Positions 9,044 to 16,610 of a stretch of DNA of 64,000 bases are shown piece by piece. Both the position numbers and the translations under genes were made by a program. Numbering within the stretch: position 1 is the stretch's first letter; each line of letters starts with the position of its first letter. The stretch is from a bacterium EF100-94H03 bin56. GTDB lineage: Bacteria; Pseudomonadota; Alphaproteobacteria; SP197. The DNA is taken from the NCBI GenBank assembly GCA_002238685.1, contig MPMV01000009.1, positions 58,225 through 122,224 on the forward strand, in the 5' to 3' direction. The notes below the pieces were generated by a model. That model worked only from the letters and a program-made list of their open reading frames with translations. It was not told the origin of the DNA and made no database searches.

Positions 9044-9817
9044 TCAACGCCCCTTGAAGGTCGGTTTGCGTTTTTCCGCGAAGGCCTCCTTCGCCGCCCT
9101 CGTATCTTGCGACGCATGCAGGATGCGGTTGATGAGCTGCTCCATGCGCAGCCCTGTCGAGAGATCCAAGTCGCCCGAGCGGATGGCGAGTTCCTTGGCC
9201 GCCTGCAACGCGAGTGGCGCGTTTTCACCGATGCGCCGCGCGTAGTCGTGTGCGGTCGCCATCAGGTCATCGGGCGCGACGACCCGGTTCACAAGGCCCC
9301 AGCGAGCCGCCTGCTCCGCATCGATGCTGTCGCCGGTCAGCAACATCTCCATGGCGATGGCATAGGGCATCTGCTGCATGATGCGCTGGGTGCCGCCATT
9401 GGCGGCGATGATGCCGCGCTTGACCTCGGCGAGCGAGAAGACCGCGTTGTCGGAGGCAACACGGACATCAGTCGCCAACAGCAAGGTCATGCCGCCGCCG
9501 ACGCAGAATCCGTTAACCGCCGCGATGACCGGCTTCCAGACCTCTAGGCCGCGATTGAGAAGCTGGTTCTTCTGAGTCAACCACAGTTCGGCCAGCTCGA
9601 CATCGCGCCCGACGAACGACTTGATGTCGGCGCCGGCGCAGAACGCCTTGTCGCCGGCGCCGGTGATGACGGCGACACGGATGGCGTCGTCATCGCGTAC
9701 GCGCTGCCATGCCTCGGACAGCATCTCGTAGTGTTCGGCGTCCAGCGCGTTGCGCCTTTCGGGCCGGTTGATGGTGATAACGGCGATTTCGTCGTCGAGA
9801 TCGAAGTCGATCGCCAT
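9044..9817 (-). CDS. Enoyl-CoA hydratase/isomerase family protein
   Basis: 257 residues of the crotonase fold. The first oxyanion-hole segment AFCAGADIKSF lies near residue 63 and the second, FCVGGGMTLLLATDVRVA, near residue 102; EQAARWGLVNRVV follows around 155. The usual reaction is hydration of a trans-2-enoyl-CoA, but the family also includes isomerases and hydrolases. The position directly after the acyl-CoA dehydrogenase gene (4 bp gap) fits a beta-oxidation-like second step. Which of the two possible acid/base glutamates is kept was not resolved, so hydratase versus isomerase is open. Confidence 0.92.
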   Translation of the reverse strand: MAIDFDLDDEIAVITINRPERRNALDAEHYEMLSEAWQRVRDDDAIRVAVITGAGDKAFCAGADIKSFVGRDVELAELWLTQKNQLLNRGLEVWKPVIAAVNGFCVGGGMTLLLATDVRVASDNAVFSLAEVKRGIIAANGGTQRIMQQMPYAIAMEMLLTGDSIDAEQAARWGLVNRVVAPDDLMATAHDYARRIGENAPLALQAAKELAIRSGDLDLSTGLRMEQLINRILHASQDTRAAKEAFAEKRKPTFKGR

Positions 9818-9821
9818 CGCC

Positions 9822-11018
9822 TCAACCCTTCAGCAGATGGCGCGCCAGCACCATGCGCTGGACCTCCGACGGCCCTTCGCCAACGCGCTTGATTCGCAGC
9901 TCGCGGTACCAGCGCTCGATCGGCAGTTCCTTGGCGACACCCATGGCACCGAACATCTGGACACAGCGGTCGATGACGCGGCCCGCCGCTTCCGTCGCGT
10001 AGACCTTGGCGATCGATGCGTCGACCTTGATGTCATGGCCCAGCATGGCTTGCCAGGCCGCCTGATAGGTCAGGAGGCGGGCGGCGCGCAACTCCATCTC
10101 GGAGTCGGCGACCATCCACTGGATGGCCTGCTTGTCGGCCAAGAGCGACCTGAAGGACTCGCGCTGACGCACCCAGTCGATCGCCATCGCGAGCGCTTCC
10201 TGGGCAATGCCGATGACGGCGGCGGCATAGGGGACTCGGGCATGAACCAGCCACCGCTGGCAAATCTCGAAACCCTTGCCTTCCTCGCCCAGCCGGTTTT
10301 CGACCGGCACCTCGACATCCTCCATGTGCACCTCGAATGGCGAATAAGACCGGATGACCGGGATCTCCTTGGTCGTCAGCCCCTTCATCGTGCGGTCGAC
10401 GATGAAGGCCGTGATACCGCCGCGATCGCCAGCCTCGCCGGTGCGCGCGAAGACAATACCCCACTCGGCCTCGGCGGCGGCGGTGATCCACATCTTCGTG
10501 CCGTTGATGACGTAGCGGTCGCCATGGCTTGTCGCGCGGGTCCGGATCGAGCGCGCGGGATCGGAACCGCCCGACGCTTCGGAGATGGCGACAAAACACT
10601 TCTGGCCGCGTTCGATCGCCGGCACACCGTATCGGGCGATCTGGTCCGGCGTGCCCAGCCAGATGACGCTGGGCGGATCGATACCGAACGCGCCGCAGGC
10701 CGGCACATACGCTCCCATGCGGCATTTGGCGGCTTCTTCGGCAACGACCACCTGGGCCAGGAGGTCCAGGCCGCCGCCACCATGTTCGGCGGGCGATGCA
10801 AAGCACCACATGCCCATCTCGCGGGCACGGCTCTGCAACCGGGCCAGGTCGACATCCGGCAGCTTGAAGGCGTCGTGGGGCTGACGCTCCTCGACCGGAC
10901 GCACCTCCTCGCGCATGAAGCGACGGATGGTGTCGCGCAGCAGCACCAGCCCTTCCGGCAACTGCCACGCGCCCGCGAGGCTTGCCTCGTCCCCCGCGGC
11001 GGCAGTCATGGGCAGCAT
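9822..11018 (-). CDS. Acyl-CoA dehydrogenase
   Basis: 398 residues with the standard three-domain layout: an N-terminal helical part, a middle beta-domain with CFVAISEASGGSDPA and GTKMWITAAAEA, and a C-terminal helical domain. It ends with ERWYRELRIKRVGEGPSEVQR, where the glutamate of the EGxSE motif is the expected catalytic base. FAD-dependent alpha,beta-dehydrogenation of an acyl-CoA is expected, with electrons passed to ETF. It is the first gene of the leftward operon that runs to hyuB and beyond, so the promoter should lie in 11019-11196, shared with the divergent ThDP-enzyme gene. A palindrome at 11045-11060 in that gap may regulate both. Confidence 0.94.
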   Translation of the reverse strand: MLPMTAAAGDEASLAGAWQLPEGLVLLRDTIRRFMREEVRPVEERQPHDAFKLPDVDLARLQSRAREMGMWCFASPAEHGGGGLDLLAQVVVAEEAAKCRMGAYVPACGAFGIDPPSVIWLGTPDQIARYGVPAIERGQKCFVAISEASGGSDPARSIRTRATSHGDRYVINGTKMWITAAAEAEWGIVFARTGEAGDRGGITAFIVDRTMKGLTTKEIPVIRSYSPFEVHMEDVEVPVENRLGEEGKGFEICQRWLVHARVPYAAAVIGIAQEALAMAIDWVRQRESFRSLLADKQAIQWMVADSEMELRAARLLTYQAAWQAMLGHDIKVDASIAKVYATEAAGRVIDRCVQMFGAMGVAKELPIERWYRELRIKRVGEGPSEVQRMVLARHLLKG

Positions 11019-11044
11019 CGGTTCATCCTGTAGGCACCATGTGG

Positions 11045-11060
11045 TCGTATCATTCTACGA
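11045..11060. promoter_or_regulatory. Candidate operator palindrome between divergent genes
   Basis: TCGTA-N6-TACGA forms a perfect 5-bp dyad in the AT-richer gap between the acyl-CoA dehydrogenase and the ThDP-enzyme genes. Similar GTATCG/CGATAC elements occur before the DAO gene and before the MttB-like gene on either side of the IclR gene. It could bind that regulator, but this is unproven and short dyads occur by chance. Confidence 0.35.
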
Positions 11061-11196
11061 TATACCGACGTACTATGTGATTTAGACTTGCAATTCGCGC
11101 TGTCTCTTGTCAAGAAGAATGGCCGCCACTCGGCAGCCTCCAGGACCGGTCGCCAGCGTGGTCTTGTCATGCAAGGCTCCGGGGGAACGCCACACC

Positions 11197-12813
11197 ATGT
11201 CGAACGTCATGACCTGCGGCCAAGCGACCGTCGCCCTGCTTGAGGACTACGGCATCGACACCGCCTTCGGCATTCCAGGCGTCCACACCATCGAGTTCTA
11301 CCGCGGCCTTGGCGAACGCAGCCTGCGCCATGTCTTGACGCGCCACGAACAAGGCGCCGGTTTCATGGCCGATGGCTACGCGCGGGCAACCGGCAGGCCC
11401 GCCGCGTGTCTCTTGATCACCGGGCCCGGTGTCACCAACGCCGCGACAGCGATCGCCCAGGCCTATTCGGACTCCCAGCCCATGATGGTGGTGAGTTCTC
11501 ACAATCTCAGGCGCGAGATCGGCAAGGGTTGGGGTCCGTTCCACGAGGTCCCCAATCAGAATCGCATCACCGAGCAAATGACCGCCCTCACCGGCACCGC
11601 CATGACGCCGGACGACGTGCCGGAGCTGATGGCGCAGGCTTGGAGCGTCATGATGTCCGGCCGGCCGCGCCCGGTGCATATCGAGATACCGCGCGATGTG
11701 CTGGCCGAACCGGTGAACGCGCGATGGACCGCCGCCACGGCCGTCGCCCGGCCGGGCGCCAACAGCGCCCTGATCCAGCAGGCTGCCGCTGCGTTGGCCT
11801 CAGCGACGCGTCCGGTCATTCTTGCCGGTGGTGGCGCTAGCGATGCCTCCGAAACAGTCCGTAAGCTGGCCGAACTATTGGGAGCACCGGTCGCGACATC
11901 CTTCGCCGGCAAAGGCATCTACCCCGAAGATGATCCGCTGGCTCTTGGCGCCACCCTGTGCCTGGCGCCTGTGCGCGACTTTATCGCCAAGGCCGATATG
12001 GTACTCGCCGTCGGCACAGAACTCTCCAATGTCGATGCGTCGAACCAGCGCCTGACCATCGGCGGCAAACTGATCCGCGTTGATATCGATCCGCGCAAGA
12101 TGAACGATTTCTACCCCGCCGATATCGCCATCACCGCCGATGCCGGATCGGCGCTCGATGAGTTGTTCCAGGCGCTTGGCGAGGAACCCGCCGCCGCACG
12201 CGTCGACAGGGCAACCATCATCAACGAGGTCCGAGCGTTGCGCGCCGAGACCACGAGCTTTGGAGGCAGTCGCGCCCCCGAGCACCGCGCGGTCATGAAA
12301 ACGCTTGGCACCTCGCTGCCCGACGACACCATCTTTGTCGGCGACATGACCCAGCTTGCCTATACCGCCAATGTCACCTTCAACCGTCATCACCCGCGCA
12401 CGTGGCTGCATCCGGCGGCCTACGCGACGCTGGGTTTCGCGCTGCCCGCCGCCATCGGCGCAAGTCTCGGGCGGCCCGGGACACCGGTCGTCTCGATCGC
12501 TGGCGATTGCGGTTTCCAGTTCACCTGCCAGGAAATGGGCGTCGCGTCGGAACTCAAGCTGCCGATCATCCAGATCCTGTGGAACAACCAGGCGCTTGGC
12601 GAAATCCGCGACGCCATGGCAGGCGGCGACATCGAACCGGTTGAGGTCACCGGCCTTAACCCCGACTTCCAGGGGCTGGCCCGCGCCTATTGCTGGCACA
12701 CTGAACGTGCCGAAAGTTTGGACGGGTTGGCGGAAAGCGTGACCGCCGCTGCGGCGCGCCAGGGACCATCCCTGATCGAGGTCAGCGAAGGCGCCGGCGA
12801 TTGGGCGTGCTGA
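11197..12813 (+). CDS. ThDP-dependent decarboxylase, 5-guanidino-2-oxopentanoate decarboxylase-like
   Basis: 538 residues from the ATG at 11197; an in-frame extension upstream to 11107 has no family character. The N-terminal PYR domain holds GIPGVHTIEFYR and RHEQGAGFMADGYARATG (the ThDP-activating Glu region), a central domain follows, and the C-terminal PP domain has the ThDP/Mg motif GDCGFQ...WNNQALGE. The sequence resembles AruI, the 2-ketoarginine decarboxylase of the arginine transaminase pathway, more than acetolactate synthase, and no small regulatory subunit gene is nearby. The match to AruI is from memory of the family, so the substrate is uncertain. An AruH-like transaminase is encoded at 59056-60237. 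It lies convergent to the DAO gene with a 4 bp gap. Confidence 0.85.
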   Translation: MSNVMTCGQATVALLEDYGIDTAFGIPGVHTIEFYRGLGERSLRHVLTRHEQGAGFMADGYARATGRPAACLLITGPGVTNAATAIAQAYSDSQPMMVVSSHNLRREIGKGWGPFHEVPNQNRITEQMTALTGTAMTPDDVPELMAQAWSVMMSGRPRPVHIEIPRDVLAEPVNARWTAATAVARPGANSALIQQAAAALASATRPVILAGGGASDASETVRKLAELLGAPVATSFAGKGIYPEDDPLALGATLCLAPVRDFIAKADMVLAVGTELSNVDASNQRLTIGGKLIRVDIDPRKMNDFYPADIAITADAGSALDELFQALGEEPAAARVDRATIINEVRALRAETTSFGGSRAPEHRAVMKTLGTSLPDDTIFVGDMTQLAYTANVTFNRHHPRTWLHPAAYATLGFALPAAIGASLGRPGTPVVSIAGDCGFQFTCQEMGVASELKLPIIQILWNNQALGEIRDAMAGGDIEPVEVTGLNPDFQGLARAYCWHTERAESLDGLAESVTAAAARQGPSLIEVSEGAGDWAC

Positions 12814-12817
12814 CAGC

Positions 12818-13993
12818 TTACGCTTTGACGCCGTGCTCCGGATAAGGCTTGCCGTCGACCACACGCTGAAAGCTGAGCGGTTCAAGATCAATCGTCTGAT
12901 AGCCGCCATCGAGAATCAATTCGGCGAGCGCGCGGCCGACCGCCGGCGTGTGTTGCAGGCCGTGACCGGAATAGCCGGTCGCCAGCAAGAAGTTCTCCAC
13001 GTGCCCGACCCAGGGGCCAATGATCATGTTGCCGTCGAAGGTGTTCTGGGCGTAGTGACCGGCCCAGGCATTCTGGACGCGGATCGCCTCGAACAGTGGT
13101 ACCCGGTGCGCAAGCTTTGGCCAGACGACCTCGTCAAAGTAGTCGTGCTGCACGTCGAAGCAGAACGAGCCGGCGGTGTCGTAACTTGTGATGCCGCTGA
13201 TAAAGCCGTTGCCTTCCGGGCGGAACCCGACGCCCAGACCGTCGCGCGTGAACGGCAGTTGTTCGGGCTGTTCCTGCGACTGAAAGAAAAACACCATACG
13301 CGACAGCGGCTCGACCGGAATGCGCATGCCGATCATGGCGCAAACATCGCGCGCCCAAGCGCCGGTCGCGTTGACGACCCAGTCGGTGGTGATCGTGTCG
13401 CCGCCGGCGAGGTGCAGTCGTGTCACCCTGCAGTTCTCAAGGTCGAGATCGGCGACACCGCCGGTCACGTAGGTCGCGCCCAGCGATCGCGCCTTGCGGT
13501 GCAGCCCTGAAAGCAAGCCGTGCGGATCGATCCATCCGTCACCCGGCGAATAGGTGGCGCAGACGATGTCGTCGGCGGTCAGCGACGGCCAGCGCTCTCT
13601 CACGCCGTCGCCGTCGAGCAGATGCACGTCGCACGCCATCGTCGTCTGGAACGCGTGATTGCGTTCCATGTCCCTGGCCTGTTCGGCATTGTTGGCGATA
13701 AACAGGTAACCGTGGCGATAGATGTCGAGGTCCGGCCGTTGGCCGTCGATGGCCATCAGGTCGCCGAAGCCTGCATAGAACGCGTGGCCGTAGCGCGACA
13801 TCAGAAGGTTCTCGGGCTGCGAAAACAGGATCCTGATACCGGCATTCGATCGCGCGGACGCGGCCAGCTCATAGCTTGGATCACGCTCGATGACGCACAC
13901 CCGGAGGCCGGGCTCGCGCACCAGCAGGTGGTAGGCGGTGCTGCTGCCGGTCAGGGCTCCACCGATGATCGCGACATCATAGTCCGTCTGCAT
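12818..13993 (-). CDS. DAO-family FAD-dependent amine/amino acid oxidoreductase
   Basis: 391 residues. The N-terminal FAD Rossmann motif is AIIGGALTGSSTAYHL, followed by CVIERD, and the C-terminal FAD-contact region is TGYSGHGLQHTPAVGRALAELI, typical of sarcosine oxidase, dimethylglycine dehydrogenase-beta-like and glycine oxidase proteins of the DAO superfamily. It would oxidise a secondary amine or N-methyl group to an imine. Next to MttB-like and TMADH-like genes this fits stepwise N-demethylation. It is cytoplasmic (no signal peptide). It is transcribed leftward from a gap shared with the IclR gene, suggesting divergent control. Confidence 0.88.
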   Translation of the reverse strand: MQTDYDVAIIGGALTGSSTAYHLLVREPGLRVCVIERDPSYELAASARSNAGIRILFSQPENLLMSRYGHAFYAGFGDLMAIDGQRPDLDIYRHGYLFIANNAEQARDMERNHAFQTTMACDVHLLDGDGVRERWPSLTADDIVCATYSPGDGWIDPHGLLSGLHRKARSLGATYVTGGVADLDLENCRVTRLHLAGGDTITTDWVVNATGAWARDVCAMIGMRIPVEPLSRMVFFFQSQEQPEQLPFTRDGLGVGFRPEGNGFISGITSYDTAGSFCFDVQHDYFDEVVWPKLAHRVPLFEAIRVQNAWAGHYAQNTFDGNMIIGPWVGHVENFLLATGYSGHGLQHTPAVGRALAELILDGGYQTIDLEPLSFQRVVDGKPYPEHGVKA

Positions 13994-14014
13994 GCAACCT
14001 ATCCAAACGCATTG

Positions 14015-14033
14015 GATATCGATCTGCTATATC
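14015..14033. promoter_or_regulatory. Candidate operator dyad upstream of the DAO gene
   Basis: GATAT-N9-ATATC lies 22 bp upstream of the DAO start, in the gap divergent to the IclR gene. IclR-family proteins often bind in the intergenic region beside their own gene. The arms are short and AT-rich, so confidence is low. It shares the ATATCG/GTATCG core with the sites at 11045 and 15013. Confidence 0.3.
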
Positions 14034-14160
14034 GTTAAGTGAGCAACATCGAGAGTCTTGCACAAAAGCCGGCCACCAAGAGTTCGCGCTTCGTTGCCGT
14101 TTCGGCAAATGTATCGAATAATGATGCGACTACGCAATTTCACCGCCTGATTGGGCCGCC

Positions 14161-14943
14161 ATGAGCAGCACCCTGCGCAAGAGCCTGCGGGTCATCGAGA
14201 GTTTGTCGCAGTCCGACCACCCGCGCGGCATCTCCGATATGGCCCGCGAGTTGGAAATGGACAAGAGCGCGGTGCAGCGCATTTTTCAGACTCTGCAGAG
14301 CGAGGGCTATCTGGAGAAGGCGCCTAACACGTCGCGATACCGCCTGACCCTGAAGCTTTGGGAGCTCGGCTCGCCGATCATCGCGCGTCACGAACTGCGC
14401 CGGCACGTGCACCCGATCCTGCGCTACGGCGCCAAGGTCTCCGGATTCACCGCGTTCTTCACCTGGGCCGACTTTCCCGAGATCGTCTATCTCGACAAGG
14501 TCGAAGGCATTCACGGGCGCACCTATACGGCCGAGCCCGGCCAGCGCAACCCTGTGTGGCTGACCGCCGGCGGCAAGGCCGTGCTGGCGCAGCGCCCCGG
14601 CGACGCGCTGAAGGAGCTGGCCGATGTCATGCGCGACCGGCTCGACCTCACGCCGATCCACGCCGTCCGTCTGAAGACCTTGAAAGGTGAGCTCGCCCAA
14701 ATTCGCCGGCGCAAGTTCGCAATCTCCGAAGGTGGCACCATGCCCGGGATCAACAGCGTTGCGGCTGCAGTCTGGCACGACCAACCGGAACCGGTCGGCT
14801 CGGTCGTCCTGACTGCCGACAACGCCGCCATGCCGGCCGACAATTTCGACAGCTTCGGCGCGACGGTAATCTCGATGGCCGAAGAAGCGACCCGCGCACT
14901 GGGTGGCGAACGGCACGCCCACACAGCCCTGCTCGCCAGCTAG
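14161..14943 (+). CDS. IclR family transcriptional regulator
   Basis: 260 residues with an N-terminal winged helix (LRVIESLSQSDHPRGISDMA, then the recognition-helix region MDKSAVQRIFQTL, about residues 8-45) and a C-terminal GAF-like effector domain containing EIVYLDKVEG and VWLTAGGKAVLA. These are standard IclR features. It sits centrally between the leftward catabolic genes and the rightward methyltransferase/demethylase pair, so it is the likely pathway-specific regulator; both flanking gaps carry short palindromes. The effector is unknown. Confidence 0.93.
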   Translation: MSSTLRKSLRVIESLSQSDHPRGISDMARELEMDKSAVQRIFQTLQSEGYLEKAPNTSRYRLTLKLWELGSPIIARHELRRHVHPILRYGAKVSGFTAFFTWADFPEIVYLDKVEGIHGRTYTAEPGQRNPVWLTAGGKAVLAQRPGDALKELADVMRDRLDLTPIHAVRLKTLKGELAQIRRRKFAISEGGTMPGINSVAAAVWHDQPEPVGSVVLTADNAAMPADNFDSFGATVISMAEEATRALGGERHAHTALLAS

Positions 14944-15012
14944 ACCCCGGTCGCCGGCGCAACAGGTCGACGTTGCACGCGGACGAAAGTCTGTGATAGC
15001 AATGACATAATG

Positions 15013-15027
15013 CGATACGTCGTATCG
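15013..15027. promoter_or_regulatory. Perfect 15-bp palindrome upstream of MttB-like gene
   Basis: CGATACG-T-CGTATCG is a perfect 7-bp inverted repeat with a 1-bp centre, 29 bp before the MttB-like start and just upstream of an AT-rich stretch (TTATTTGATTTAT). Size and symmetry match IclR-type operators (about 15 bp, palindromic), and the regulator gene ends 69 bp upstream. This is the strongest of the candidate sites in this region. Confidence 0.5.
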
Positions 15028-15056
15028 TTATTTGATTTATCTGACCGGACGGCGCC

Positions 15057-16610
15057 ATGAACGATGTCAAGGCCGCAGCCACCTCCCCGCGTACTGGCCG
15101 CCGGACGATCCGCAAGCGCGGAAAGCAGATCAAGCAGCTGCCGTGGGGTCAGCCGGTCAACCCGCACAAGCGCCTTGAGCTGCTCTCTGCCGACGCGATC
15201 GAGGCGATCCACATGAACTCGCTGCGCATCCTCGAAGAGATCGGCGTTGCCTTTCATTTGCCGGCCGCCGTCGACCTGTTCGCCGAGGTCGGCGCCGTCA
15301 TCGGCGACGACGGCATCAACGTGCGCTTCGGCCGCGATATCGTCGAGCAGGCGCTGTCGACCGTCGCACGCGCCTCCAGGCTGACGCCGCGCAATGCCGG
15401 CCACGCCGTCGACATCGACACGGAAAAGCTTGCCTTCGCCACCGTGCTGGGTCCGCCCAACTGCCATGACATCGAGCGTGGCCGCCGGCCGGGCACGATC
15501 GCCGACTTTGCCGACTTCGTCAGGCTCGGCCAGTTCTTCAACATCATTCACATGATCGCGGGCTCGCCGGTCGAACCCATGGACGTGCCGGTCGAGATCC
15601 GCCACCTGGTCTCGACCAAGGTGATGTTGGAACTTTCCGACAAGGTACCTTACGTCTTCTGCCACAGCCCGCAGCGTATCCACGATGTGCTCGACATGAT
15701 CGCGATCTCGCGCGGCATCGAACGCGACGACCTGATCGAAAGCCCGTCAACCTACGCCATCATCAACACGAACTCGCCCTTGCAGTACGACGCGCCGATG
15801 GCGGCGGGCCTGATCGAACTGGCGCGCTACAACCAGACGCCGCTGATCACGCCGTTTTCGCTCGCCGGCGCAACGATGCCGGTGTCGCTCGCCGGCGCGG
15901 TGTCGCTGTCGAACGCGGAGATGCTGGCAGGCCTCGTCCTGACGCAGTTGGCGAATCCGGGCGCGCCGGTGGTCACCGGCGCCAAGACACTGAATGTCGA
16001 CATGAAGACGGGCGCACCGGCGTTCGGCTCGGCCGAGGCCAACCAATCCCTGCAGATCGGTGCCCAGTTGGCGCGCCGCTATGGTTTGCCCTACCGCGCG
16101 TCCAACTTCACCAGTTCCAACGCGGTCGATGCCCAGGCGGCCTACGAATCCCAGGCCCAGCTCTGGGCCGGCGTCCTGGCCGGCGCCAATGTCATAATGC
16201 ACGCGGCCGGATGGCTTGAAGGCGGCCTTTGCTCATCCTTCGACAAGTTCATTCTGGATGTCGAGATCCTTCAGATGATGGCGAGCTACCTTCAGCCCGT
16301 CGAAGTCAGCGACGAAACCTTGGCGTTCGATGAGGTCGTCAGCGTCGGGCGCGGCGGCCACTACTTTGGGACCGACCACACGATCGCGTCTTTCGAAAGC
16401 GCGTTTTATCTGCCACTGATTTCGAACACCAAAAACTACGGTCAGTGGGCCGAGGAAGGATCGCTCGACGCGACCCAGCGGGCGCACGCGCTCTGCAGAC
16501 GCGCCCTCGACGAATACCAGAAGCCCGCCCTCGAACCGGACCGGCAGGAAGCGCTTGATGCTTTCGTCGCGCGCCGGACCGAGGAAGGCGGCGCGCCGAT
16601 CGACTGGTGA
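15057..16610 (+). CDS. Trimethylamine methyltransferase (MttB) superfamily protein, non-pyrrolysine
   Basis: 517 residues running without an internal UAG, so it belongs to the non-pyrrolysine branch (MtgB/MtcB/MtpB-like) that demethylates quaternary amines such as glycine betaine, carnitine or proline betaine. Family features are the N-terminal SLRILEEIGVAFHLP and the TIM-barrel core with INTNSPLQYD, PFSLAGATMPVSLAGA and AGWLEGGL. A basic N-terminal extension (about 35 residues) is seen. Known members pass the methyl group to a corrinoid protein, but no corrinoid protein or RamA-type activator gene is in this window. The stop overlaps the start of the flavin/Fe-S demethylase (GTGA), so the two are coupled. 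Confidence 0.9.
   Translation: MNDVKAAATSPRTGRRTIRKRGKQIKQLPWGQPVNPHKRLELLSADAIEAIHMNSLRILEEIGVAFHLPAAVDLFAEVGAVIGDDGINVRFGRDIVEQALSTVARASRLTPRNAGHAVDIDTEKLAFATVLGPPNCHDIERGRRPGTIADFADFVRLGQFFNIIHMIAGSPVEPMDVPVEIRHLVSTKVMLELSDKVPYVFCHSPQRIHDVLDMIAISRGIERDDLIESPSTYAIINTNSPLQYDAPMAAGLIELARYNQTPLITPFSLAGATMPVSLAGAVSLSNAEMLAGLVLTQLANPGAPVVTGAKTLNVDMKTGAPAFGSAEANQSLQIGAQLARRYGLPYRASNFTSSNAVDAQAAYESQAQLWAGVLAGANVIMHAAGWLEGGLCSSFDKFILDVEILQMMASYLQPVEVSDETLAFDEVVSVGRGGHYFGTDHTIASFESAFYLPLISNTKNYGQWAEEGSLDATQRAHALCRRALDEYQKPALEPDRQEALDAFVARRTEEGGAPIDW

Noticed and set aside
11197..12813. Acetolactate synthase large subunit
   Set aside because: No small subunit gene, catabolic setting, and the N-terminal GVHTIEFYR/RHEQGAGFMADGYAR pattern is closer to AruI-type decarboxylases.
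15057..16610. Pyrrolysine-containing MttB
   Set aside because: The reading frame is full length with no in-frame UAG, so it is the non-pyrrolysine branch.
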